Below are positions 1-7,520 of a stretch of DNA of 23,845 bases, piece after piece (position 1 is the first letter of the stretch; each line of letters starts with the position of its first letter). Under the pieces are notes generated by a model. That model was not told the DNA's origin and made no database searches. It was given only the letters and a program-made list of their open reading frames with translations. Source of the stretch: Verrucomicrobiaceae bacterium UBA2429 (GTDB lineage: Bacteria > Verrucomicrobiota > Verrucomicrobiia > Verrucomicrobiales > Verrucomicrobiaceae); the NCBI GenBank assembly GCA_002343505.1, contig DDQZ01000005.1, forward strand, positions 1 to 23,845, read 5' to 3'. Made by a program: the position numbers and the translations under genes.

Positions 1-180
1 GTGTCTCGGATGACGCTTACAATGCAGAAGGCTTTTGTCTCGTTACATCAGTCATCCGCATAATGCGGAAGGCTTGCGAACGCGATAAACGGCTTTCCTC
101 GCCATTCGGCAGGCCAAAAAACTCTCTGGAGTCCTGATGCCAGCGCGGCGGAGATGCTGTCGGCTTCCTGCCGCTTAATC
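1..180. other. Left-edge intergenic stretch, no gene seen
   Basis: No open frame here has a credible start and protein-like composition. It lies just beyond the stop of the GlcF-like gene, so it is that gene's 3' flank. The first 80 bases are noticeably less GC-rich than the genes. They contain an imperfect direct repeat of 14 bases (21-34 and 62-75, one mismatch), a 7-base direct repeat (2-8 and 36-42), and an 8-base inverted pair (7-14 with 51-58). No terminator with a T tract was recognised. Confidence 0.5.
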
Positions 181-1461
181 TCACGGATTTTTCCCCCGGT
201 AAGCCCGCGCCAGCAGGGTGACGGGCTGGGTGACTTCGGCGCTGCCGTCGAGGCCGTTGACGAGCTGCATGTGGCAGCCGGGGTTCGAGGTGGCGACGAC
301 GGGGGCGCGTGTGGCGCGGATGTTGCCCACTTTGCGCCGCAGGAGCTTCGCGGACTGCTCCGGCTGGGTGATGTTGTAAATGCCGGCGCTGCCGCAGCAC
401 CAGTTGCTCTCCGGCAGCTCTTTCAAGACGAGGCCTGGGATGGCCTGGAGCACCTGGCGGGGCTGGCTGGTGACTTTCTGCCCGTGGCAGAGGTGGCAGC
501 TTTCGTGGTAGGTGACCTCGCAGACGCCCGCGCCATGCTCCGGAGCGCGGATGCCGGTGTGGACGAGCCATTCGTGGATGTCCTTCACCTTCGCATCCCA
601 CTGCCGGGCTTTGGCGGCGTAAAAGGGGTCGTCGTGCAGGAGGTGGCCGTAGCTTTTGAGATGGGAGCCGCAGCCGCCGGCGTTGGTGATGACGGCGTCG
701 AACTGGTCGAGATCGAAGCTGTCGAGCTGCCGCCGCGCCAGCTCGCGCGCCTGCTCCACGGCGCCATTGTGCGCGTGCAGGGAGCCGCAGCAGTGCTGGG
801 CGCGCGGGGTGACGACCTCGCAGCCATTGGCCAGGAGGACATCGGCGGTGTCGCGGTTGATGCCGGAGAAGGCCAGGTCCTGCACGCAGCCGGTGAGCAG
901 GCCGACGCGGTATTTTTTTTCCGGCGGTGTCTCCACGGGCTCGATGAGGGAGTCTGAAAACGCCTGCGCCATGCGCGGTGTCTGCGGCTCCAGCGCGCGC
1001 AGTTTTTTGGGCAGCAGGCCGAGGAAGTGAAAGCGGCGCAGCACGCGGTCCAGCCCGGTGCTCTGCCACAGGCGCAGGCCCCAGCCGGCCAGACGCAGCA
1101 GGCGCGGGTGCATGAAGAGCACGTCGAGCGTGAGCCAGCGCCAGAAGTCGCGCTCGTCATGGGCCGCGACGCCGGCGCGCTCCACCTCGGCGCGGGCGGT
1201 TTCGAAAAGCTCGGCGTATTTCACACCCGCCGGGCAGGCCGTCTGGCAGGCCAGGCAGCCGAGGCAGTAGTACATCTCGTCGGCAAAGGCGCGCGTGACC
1301 CCCAGGTCGCCGTCGGCGATGGAGCGCATGAGGGAGATGCGCCCGCGCGGGCTGTTCCGCTCCAGCTTGGTCTCCACATAAGTCGGGCAGGTGGGCAGGC
1401 ACATGCCGCAGTGCATGCACTGCTGGAGCACGGAGTAGTCGAGGGATTGGAGGAGGTTCAC
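181..1461 (-). CDS. glcF: GlcF-like (Fe-S)-binding subunit of a glycolate/2-hydroxyacid oxidase
   Basis: This is a 426-residue cytoplasmic iron-sulfur protein of the glycolate oxidase GlcF / heterodisulfide-reductase-related family. It probably passes electrons from a flavoprotein that oxidises glycolate or a similar 2-hydroxy acid toward the quinone pool. Two classical [4Fe-4S] motifs are visible: C15-C18-C21-C25P and C66-C69-C72-C76P. Two cysteine-rich CCG domains follow, with CCG in QHCCGSLHAHNG and in NWCCGSAGIYN, the second preceded by the cysteine cluster HESCHLCHG. Length fits GlcF (about 400-430). The start is GTG at 1461; an in-frame TAG lies three codons upstream, so no earlier start is possible, and the first cluster cysteine is only 15 residues in. 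There is no clear ribosome-binding site. It follows the SNF2 helicase gene on the same strand after a 75-base gap. GlcD and GlcE are not in the window, so the substrate is unproven. Confidence 0.85.
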   Translation of the reverse strand: MNLLQSLDYSVLQQCMHCGMCLPTCPTYVETKLERNSPRGRISLMRSIADGDLGVTRAFADEMYYCLGCLACQTACPAGVKYAELFETARAEVERAGVAAHDERDFWRWLTLDVLFMHPRLLRLAGWGLRLWQSTGLDRVLRRFHFLGLLPKKLRALEPQTPRMAQAFSDSLIEPVETPPEKKYRVGLLTGCVQDLAFSGINRDTADVLLANGCEVVTPRAQHCCGSLHAHNGAVEQARELARRQLDSFDLDQFDAVITNAGGCGSHLKSYGHLLHDDPFYAAKARQWDAKVKDIHEWLVHTGIRAPEHGAGVCEVTYHESCHLCHGQKVTSQPRQVLQAIPGLVLKELPESNWCCGSAGIYNITQPEQSAKLLRRKVGNIRATRAPVVATSNPGCHMQLVNGLDGSAEVTQPVTLLARAYRGKNP

Positions 1462-1536
1462 CGGCGGCTATGAAGGGTGGATTCCCGCGCTTTGGCAACC
1501 GACTTCGAAGGCATGATTGAAACGCGCCGGGCGGCC

Positions 1537-4254
1537 TCACGCCTCGAGCAGCCTTTGCAGGTCCTCGCGGGTGAGGTGGAGGTTTTCGGCGCGGCCGGAG
1601 AGCAGGCCCTCGACGAGGGCGGCCTTGCTTTTCTGCATCTCCAGGATGCGCTCCTCGATGGTGTCCTGGCAGATGAGCTTGTGGATGAAGACGGGCCGGG
1701 TCTGGCCGATGCGGTGCGCGCGGTCGCTGGCCTGGGCCTCGGCGGCGGGGTTCCACCACGGGTCGTAGTGGATGACGGTGTCGGCGGCGGTGAGGTTGAG
1801 GCCGGAGCCGCCGGCCTTGAGGCTGATGAGGAAGACGCGCGCCTCGCCGCTCTGGAACTGGCGCACGGGAGTCTCGCGGTCCTTGGTGGAGCCGGTGAGT
1901 TTGACAAAACGGATGCCGCCCCCCCTGATCTCCTTCTCCAGCAGGGCGAGCATTTCGGTGAACTGGGAGAAGATGAGAATGGAGCGCCCCTCATCGAGAA
2001 GCTCGGGCAGCATTTCCTCCATGAGATAGGCGGTCTTTGCCGAGACGACGGAGTGCTGGGCGGACTCGGTCTTCAAAAGCCGCGGGTGGCAGCAGACCTG
2101 GCGGAGCTTGAGCAGGGCGTCGAGCACGATGATCTGGCTGCGGTCCAGGCCCTGGGCGCTGATGGCCTCCTTCACGCGCTTGTCCACGGCGGCGCGGATG
2201 GTCTCGTAGAGGTCGGCCTGGGTTTTGTCCAGCTCGATGGTGTGGAGGATCTCGGTCTTGGGCGGCAGATCCTTTGCCACGGCGTCCTTGGTGCGGCGGA
2301 GCATGAGCGGCTGGAGGCGCGCGGCGAGCTGCTGGCGGCGCTCGTCGTCCTGGCCGCGCTCAATGGGGTTGCGATACAGCTCGCGGAAGCTGTCGGCGTC
2401 GCCGAGCAGGCCGGGCATGAGGAAGTCGAAGAGGCTCCAGAGTTCGCCGAGGTGGTTTTCCATCGGCGTGCCGGTGAGGCAGAGGCGGTGGCGGGCCTTG
2501 AGCTGGCGGCAGGTCTGGGCGGCTTTGCTGCGGGGGTTTTTGATGTGCTGGGCCTCGTCGAGCACGGCCAGGTGCCACTGGATGCCGAGGAGCCGGTCCG
2601 CGTCGCGCACGAGCAGGGGGTAGGAGGTGATGACGAGGTCGTGCTTGGGGATGCGGAAGTAGTCGCCGCGCCGCTCCTCGCCGTGCAGCAGGAGCACGCG
2701 CAGGTCCGGGGTGAACTTGGCGGCCTCGCGCGCCCAGTTTCGCAGGACGGAGGTGGGCGCCAGGATGAGGCAGGGGCGGTCCATGCGCCCGGCCTCTTTT
2801 TCCGCCAGGAGGTGGGCCAGGGTCTGGAGTGTTTTGCCCAGGCCCATGTCATCGGCCAGGATGCCGTGCAGGCCGAACTCGCGCAGGAACTGCAGCCAGG
2901 AAAGCCCCTCGATCTGATAGGGCCGGAGCGTGGCGCGCAGGCCGGCGGGCGGCTCCACGAAGGCCATGCTGGTGAAGCCGGCGAGGCGCTCGCGCAGGCG
3001 CGTCAGCTCGGCGGGCATCTGAAGAGGCAGGCCTTCCAGACTGGCGAGCTGGGCGGCGCGCAGCTTGTCGAGGTGCAGGCGCCCGTCCCTGCCGGCGGCG
3101 GGGCGCGTGGCCAGCAGCTCGTCGAGGAAACGCACGAGGATGAGCAGGCGCGCGGCGGGCACGGCCAGCACGGGATTGCCGGGGCCGGGCAGGGCCATGA
3201 GGTATTTTTGATCGAGGTTTTTCTCCAGTTCCTCCACCGTGAGGCCGTTCTCGATGCACTCGACGAGCAGGGGCACGACCGAGACGCGCCGCCCATCCAC
3301 CTCGATGCCGAGATCGAGCGAAAAGGACTCGTCCCCGCCGCCGCCCTCCAGGTCGGTGTACCAGGCATCCTCGTCAGCGTCGTGGATGAAAAAGCCGAAG
3401 TCCTCCGCCACATCCACCTGCCAGCCGGCTGAGCGCAGCACGGGCACATGATCGCGGGCGAAGGAGGCCCAGAAAAGCGTCTGCTTTTTCTCCGGCATGG
3501 CCAGCAGCGTTCCGGAGGGCTCCCGCACACGAGCATCGGGCATGGCGTGGGCCAGGGGCATGAGGCCGGTCTGCGTCACATCCGCCAGCAGCAGGCGCTC
3601 GAACTGGAGATTCCGCGTCAGCCTCCACGCAGCGCCATCCTCGGCGGTCCAGCGCACCAGAGGACCGCGCGCGGGCAGGACGAGTCGCTGCGAGCAGCCC
3701 TCATACTCGATGCTGACGGAGGCCACTCCGATGCTCGCCGGTTCAAAGACGGGCTGGCCTTTGACCACGCGCCCTGTGGGGCGCTCCACCTCCACGCGGC
3801 GCAGATGCAGGAAGGGGCGCGCCTGCTCCGTGGCCGCGCGCAGCTCGTTCTCCGCGCGCCCCAGCGCCACGCCGCCCGCCTCGGCCAGGGTGCCGCGCCC
3901 CGGCTCGGCCATGACTTTCACCAATGACTGCACAGGGGGCTCGCCCAGCAGCGTGAGCAGGGCGGCGGCATGATCACAAAACGAGCCGGCGAAGCAGGAG
4001 CAGGTGGTGGTGACATGGAGGTCGCCGTTGTCCGTGAGGCGCAGGCGCACGCGCGGCTCGTCATGGGTCATTTCACCGCGCCCCGCCGCGCCCGCGATCT
4101 CCACCTCGCGCGCGCCGGCCAGGGTCACGGCGCGGATTTCCGTGAAGACCTTCACCAGGCGCGCGGCGTTCTCGATCTGCCGCCGCTGGAAAAGCCACAT
4201 CCAGGTCTTGCGGCGGATCTGAGTCCATAGCTGGTCGAAGGGAAAGTCAGACAC
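1537..4254 (-). CDS. SNF2-family DEAD/DEAH helicase with N-terminal SWIM zinc finger
   Basis: This is a Swi2/Snf2-type ATP-dependent DNA translocase of about 905 residues, related to bacterial RapA/HepA-like remodelers; its cellular role is unknown. Near the N-terminus a SWIM zinc finger is visible as C85-x-C87-x5-C93-x-H95. The helicase core has Walker A LADDMGLGKTLQT (K474), Walker B DEAQ at 566-569 (the usual DEAH/DEAQ box), the motif III-type CLTGTPMENHLGELWSLFDF, and the C-terminal lobe with LKAGGSGLNLTAAD and the arginine-finger segment QASDRAHRIGQ. It is complete and of normal length for SWIM-SNF2 proteins. The frame stays open to a GTG at 4323, but I prefer GTG 4254 because GGGGAGGT lies just upstream and the extra 23 residues look non-coding. 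It is divergent from lnt and probably co-oriented or co-transcribed with the GlcF-like gene. Confidence 0.93.
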   Translation of the reverse strand: MSDFPFDQLWTQIRRKTWMWLFQRRQIENAARLVKVFTEIRAVTLAGAREVEIAGAAGRGEMTHDEPRVRLRLTDNGDLHVTTTCSCFAGSFCDHAAALLTLLGEPPVQSLVKVMAEPGRGTLAEAGGVALGRAENELRAATEQARPFLHLRRVEVERPTGRVVKGQPVFEPASIGVASVSIEYEGCSQRLVLPARGPLVRWTAEDGAAWRLTRNLQFERLLLADVTQTGLMPLAHAMPDARVREPSGTLLAMPEKKQTLFWASFARDHVPVLRSAGWQVDVAEDFGFFIHDADEDAWYTDLEGGGGDESFSLDLGIEVDGRRVSVVPLLVECIENGLTVEELEKNLDQKYLMALPGPGNPVLAVPAARLLILVRFLDELLATRPAAGRDGRLHLDKLRAAQLASLEGLPLQMPAELTRLRERLAGFTSMAFVEPPAGLRATLRPYQIEGLSWLQFLREFGLHGILADDMGLGKTLQTLAHLLAEKEAGRMDRPCLILAPTSVLRNWAREAAKFTPDLRVLLLHGEERRGDYFRIPKHDLVITSYPLLVRDADRLLGIQWHLAVLDEAQHIKNPRSKAAQTCRQLKARHRLCLTGTPMENHLGELWSLFDFLMPGLLGDADSFRELYRNPIERGQDDERRQQLAARLQPLMLRRTKDAVAKDLPPKTEILHTIELDKTQADLYETIRAAVDKRVKEAISAQGLDRSQIIVLDALLKLRQVCCHPRLLKTESAQHSVVSAKTAYLMEEMLPELLDEGRSILIFSQFTEMLALLEKEIRGGGIRFVKLTGSTKDRETPVRQFQSGEARVFLISLKAGGSGLNLTAADTVIHYDPWWNPAAEAQASDRAHRIGQTRPVFIHKLICQDTIEERILEMQKSKAALVEGLLSGRAENLHLTREDLQRLLEA

Positions 4255-4256
4255 GT

Positions 4257-4264
4257 ACCTCCCC
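4257..4264 (-). promoter_or_regulatory. Shine-Dalgarno-like site supporting GTG 4254
   Basis: On the minus strand GGGGAGGT ends two bases before GTG 4254. Spacing from the GGAG core is about four bases, which is short but workable. It is one of the few purine-rich ribosome-binding sites in the window and is the reason for preferring this start over GTG 4323. Confidence 0.45.
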
Positions 4265-4353
4265 GCATAGCGCGCGGGGGCGGGAAAGCAACCCTGCCGG
4301 GTCCAAGCCCGCCCCTTGCCCACATCCTCCCGCGCGCCACAGTGCGCCGCACG

Positions 4354-6039
4354 ATGATCCGCCGCATCTTTTCACCACGCCTGCTTCCGCCTTTGCTTGG
4401 CGGGGTGCTGCTGTCCTTCGCCTATCCTGGATGGGACATCCAGGCGGCGGTATGGGTCTGGCTCTTCCCCGTGTTGTGGGTGCTCTGGCCCGTGAACGAC
4501 ATGGCGCAGGCCCCGGCGGGCAGGCGCGCTTTCGCCATCGGCATGGCCGCCGGACTGGGTTTCTGGATTCCCAATCTGACCTGGCTGCGCCATTCCTCGC
4601 GCGTCATTTCCGGCGCGCTCGACGACACCTGGATTGGCTGGGGGCCGGAGCTGCTCGGCGCGGGCGCGGTCTTCGGGCTGGCGCTGGTGTGCTCGCTCTA
4701 CTGGGGGCTGTGGGCCTGGTTCAGCGCGCGCTTTGCCCGGCCAGACCCCGTCGTGCTCGCCGGGGCATCGTGGCAAAGGAGCACCTGGCACTCCCTGAGC
4801 CGCGCTTTCCTGGCCGCGGCCGCCTGGACCGGATGCGAGTGGCTGCGCGGCACCACGCTCTTTAATGGATTCGGCTGGAACGGCCTGGGCGTGGCGCTGC
4901 ATGAAAACCGCGTGCTCATCCAGGCGGCGGACCTCGTGGGTGTCACAGGGCTGTCTTTCCTGCCCGTCTTCATCGCCTGCACGGCATGGAACACCCTGAC
5001 GCGCGTCGTCCGCGTTTATCAAGGCGCGGGCTCCTGCCGCTCCCGGCTCGACTTTACCCTGGCCATGCTGCTGCTGCTCGGCGCCGCTGGATACGGCATT
5101 CAAAGGCTCGGCCAGCCAAAGGGTGAGACAGTGACCGTGCGCGCGGTGCTCGTGCAGCCGAACGTGGCGCAGGTGGACGCCTGGACCGGCCGTGTGGATG
5201 AGCAGACCTACAGCCGCCTCCACGACTTCACCCGTCTCTACGGCGAGGCGCGGGACGGCGTCACCCACACCGACCTCGTCATCTGGCCGGAAAGCGCGCT
5301 GCCGCGTCATTTTAACGAGGATGCGGAGGGACACGCGGCCTTCTTTGACAGCCTGCTCAAAGCGGGTGACTTCAGCCTTCTCACCGGCACCGAGATGCAT
5401 GACGAGCAGTCCAGCCATGTCTCAGCCCTGCTCATGCGCGGGAGCGCCGCGAACCGGCAGCAATATGACAAAGTGCATCTCGTGCCTTTTGGCGAATACC
5501 TTCCTTTCCGCACCATTCCTCCCTTTTCCTGGCTGCGCGGCGTGCTGCCCGGCGACTTCGATCCAGGCGTGAAAACCGAGCCTCTGCGACTTGAGAAACC
5601 GGCTGTGGAGATCATCCCGCTCATCTGCTTTGAGGACACTGTCGGCAGGCTGGCGCGGCGCTTCGCGCGTCCAGGTCCGCAAATGATCGTGAACCTCACC
5701 AATGACGGCTGGTTCCTGCAAAGCCGCGAGACCGCCGTCCACCTCGCCAATGCCAAATTCCGCGCCATCGAGCTGCGCCGCCCGATGGTGCGCGCCGCCA
5801 ACACCGGCGTCACCTGCTTCATAGACACCCTGGGCCGCGTCACCTCTCGACTCACCGACCCCGAAACCGGCGGCACCTTTTTGGAGGGCTGCCTGCCCGG
5901 TGAGGCGCATGTGCCCGCTCAGGGAGAAATGACCTTCTATGCCCGCCACGGCGACGCCTTCTCCATCCTCATGCTCCTGGTCTGCGCGGCTGCCGCCGGC
6001 ATCGAGCGCTGGAGAAGCCCGCGCGGCGTCAACAAATAG
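4354..6039 (+). CDS. lnt: Apolipoprotein N-acyltransferase
   Basis: Lnt is an inner-membrane enzyme that transfers an acyl chain to the N-terminal cysteine of apolipoproteins, the last step of lipoprotein maturation. The N-terminal third is a run of hydrophobic membrane segments (for example LLGGVLLSFAYPGW and the aromatic-rich VWVWLFPVLWVLWPV), followed by a carbon-nitrogen hydrolase (nitrilase-like) domain. The catalytic triad is recognisable: E313 in VIWPESALP, K373 in QYDKVHLVPFGEYLPFR and C425 in IPLICFED, spaced like E267-K335-C387 of E. coli Lnt. The segment MIVNLTNDGWF is also typical. At about 561 residues it is slightly longer than the E. coli protein. ATG 4354 is chosen; an in-frame GTG four codons upstream (4342) is an alternative, and neither has a Shine-Dalgarno sequence. 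The gene is alone on its strand between divergent and convergent neighbours. Confidence 0.95.
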   Translation: MIRRIFSPRLLPPLLGGVLLSFAYPGWDIQAAVWVWLFPVLWVLWPVNDMAQAPAGRRAFAIGMAAGLGFWIPNLTWLRHSSRVISGALDDTWIGWGPELLGAGAVFGLALVCSLYWGLWAWFSARFARPDPVVLAGASWQRSTWHSLSRAFLAAAAWTGCEWLRGTTLFNGFGWNGLGVALHENRVLIQAADLVGVTGLSFLPVFIACTAWNTLTRVVRVYQGAGSCRSRLDFTLAMLLLLGAAGYGIQRLGQPKGETVTVRAVLVQPNVAQVDAWTGRVDEQTYSRLHDFTRLYGEARDGVTHTDLVIWPESALPRHFNEDAEGHAAFFDSLLKAGDFSLLTGTEMHDEQSSHVSALLMRGSAANRQQYDKVHLVPFGEYLPFRTIPPFSWLRGVLPGDFDPGVKTEPLRLEKPAVEIIPLICFEDTVGRLARRFARPGPQMIVNLTNDGWFLQSRETAVHLANAKFRAIELRRPMVRAANTGVTCFIDTLGRVTSRLTDPETGGTFLEGCLPGEAHVPAQGEMTFYARHGDAFSILMLLVCAAAAGIERWRSPRGVNK

Positions 6040-6069
6040 AAACCGCGCGCTCTTAAGCGCCCCGCCTGC

Positions 6070-7419
6070 TCAGCGCGCGCGCATCGCGCGCACATGGGCG
6101 AGCGCGGCGGCCTGCATGAAAGCTGTGGCAGCAGGTGTGTTGGTGTGCCCTGCGAGCGGGTCGGCATGCAGGGTTTTGGGCACGGTCAGGGCGTTCCATG
6201 CCGCATAGACGCTGCTTGGCGGGCATGTGGTGTCTATGAAACCCACTGTCACCGCCGCGCCACGGCAGCGCGCGCGTGCGGCAAAGTTCACGCAGTCAAA
6301 GTAGCGCGCGGCCTCCAGTGAGGCAGGCATGGGGGTGCCGTTTTCGTCGAGAGCCGCCAGCTTCGGCCAGCCGCAGACACGCCCCGCCTTCATGCCGGTG
6401 TGGTCGCACCCGGCGGGCACGCCCGCGCAGATGAAAGTGACGCGCGCGTCCAGCCCGGCGGCGGCGAAGGCCTGGAAGCCGCCCTGGCTGCTGCCGTAAA
6501 CGATGAGGGTCCGGCCATCCCACTCCGGCCGCGCCGTGAGGAAGTCCAGCGCGCGGATGACGCGCAGAAACATGCCTTTGAAATATACCTGGTCGCGATT
6601 TTCACGGCCGCGCGCCCGGTAGTCCTTCAAGCCGCCCGCGGCCAGCGCGTCATAGAAGGCGTCCGGCTGCCCGTTGGGGATGCCGTGGGCGTTGATGTCG
6701 AGCGCCAGCATCCCGCCCTCCCTCACCGCCCAGGAGAGCACGCCGGTGCTGGCGCTGCGCACTCCAGCGCCATGCACGGTCAAAATGGCGGGCAGGCTTT
6801 TCGGCGCCGCGTCAGTGGGCCTGGCCAGATACCCGGACACGGGCGCGCCGCCGGCGCAATCCACCTGGACATCGAAAAGCTCCACTCCTGGGTTTTGCAC
6901 AGGACGTGGAGTCAGCTCCGCCTTGGCGGGCACGGCGGCGAGGGCCATTTTCTGCTCCTGCCAAAACGTGTCGAAATCATCGGGCACGGGCATGCTGGGA
7001 CGCAGCTTTTCAGGATCGAACGCCGCCGCCGCCAGGGCTGTGACACCGCCGCCGCGGACGCGCAGTTGCAGGAAGCCGGGCTCGTCGAGCGTGGCAGTGA
7101 GGGTGGCTTTGCCTCCCTCAAGCCGGACTTCCCGCGGCGGGCGCGGCTCGATGCCGTCCTTTGAGAGCACGCAAGTGACGGACAAGCCGGCTGCGGGCGC
7201 ACCGCCCAGCATGCCCTGGATGGTGAAGGTGACCTCCTCGCCCGGCGCATAGATGGCGCTGGCGCGGTCGGTGGCGGCTTCAAGCACCAGCTTTGGCGGG
7301 GGCGGAGCAGGCTGCTGCTTCCCGGGAGCGGCGGGTTTGGGCGACGGCGCGGCGGTTTCCTGGGCGGAGAGGGCCAAGACCCATGCAAAGGCGGGGACGA
7401 GGAGGGAGAGGTGATTCAT
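6070..7419 (-). CDS. Secreted AXE1-family acetyl esterase (acetylxylan esterase / cephalosporin-C deacetylase type)
   Basis: This is a predicted exported serine esterase of 449 residues, probably removing acetyl groups from xylan or other acetylated sugars. A signal peptide (MNHLSLLVPAFAWVLALSAQ) is followed by a Pro/Ala-rich linker, then a beta-rich domain at about residues 45-135, and then the AXE1 alpha/beta-hydrolase domain. The catalytic triad reads S311 in YGSSQGGFQ, D396 in GFIDTTCPPSSVY and H425 in LAGHTN; the D-x-x-C-P-P-S arrangement is diagnostic of AXE1. The frame is open upstream to 7524, but ATG 7419 gives the signal peptide and has GAGGG four bases upstream. It lies about 100 bases downstream of the AI-2E-type gene on the same strand and converges on lnt with a 30-base gap. 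The acetylated substrate cannot be told from sequence. Confidence 0.9.
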   Translation of the reverse strand: MNHLSLLVPAFAWVLALSAQETAAPSPKPAAPGKQQPAPPPPKLVLEAATDRASAIYAPGEEVTFTIQGMLGGAPAAGLSVTCVLSKDGIEPRPPREVRLEGGKATLTATLDEPGFLQLRVRGGGVTALAAAAFDPEKLRPSMPVPDDFDTFWQEQKMALAAVPAKAELTPRPVQNPGVELFDVQVDCAGGAPVSGYLARPTDAAPKSLPAILTVHGAGVRSASTGVLSWAVREGGMLALDINAHGIPNGQPDAFYDALAAGGLKDYRARGRENRDQVYFKGMFLRVIRALDFLTARPEWDGRTLIVYGSSQGGFQAFAAAGLDARVTFICAGVPAGCDHTGMKAGRVCGWPKLAALDENGTPMPASLEAARYFDCVNFAARARCRGAAVTVGFIDTTCPPSSVYAAWNALTVPKTLHADPLAGHTNTPAATAFMQAAALAHVRAMRAR

Positions 7420-7423
7420 CACG

Positions 7424-7428
7424 CCCTC
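7424..7428 (-). promoter_or_regulatory. Ribosome-binding site for the AXE1 esterase
   Basis: GAGGG on the minus strand, four bases before ATG 7419. Together with the signal peptide it fixes the start inside the longer open frame. Confidence 0.45.
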
Positions 7429-7502
7429 GAATGGCATCATCGGGATGGATTTGCCAGCCGATTTGTTTTTCCACAGATGAAGCCGCCGCCCGGGCGCGCG
7501 CA

Positions 7503-7520
7503 GCCGGGCCGCGCCCCGGC
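7503..7520 (-). terminator. GC hairpin directly after the AI-2E-type gene
   Basis: A 6-bp stem GCCGGG/CCCGGC with a six-base loop abuts the stop codon of the upstream gene. No T tract follows, so it could be a transcript-end stabiliser or a weak or Rho-assisted terminator rather than a classical intrinsic one. Confidence 0.35.

Noticed and set aside
1477..3432. A 651-codon plus-strand frame antisense to the SNF2 helicase
   Set aside because: Composition is Leu/Glu/Ala/Gly-rich without motifs, whereas the minus strand has the full helicase motif set.
6047..6060. 5-bp hairpin GCGCT/AGCGC between lnt and the AXE1 esterase
   Set aside because: Stem is short and no T run follows on either strand; too weak to call a terminator.
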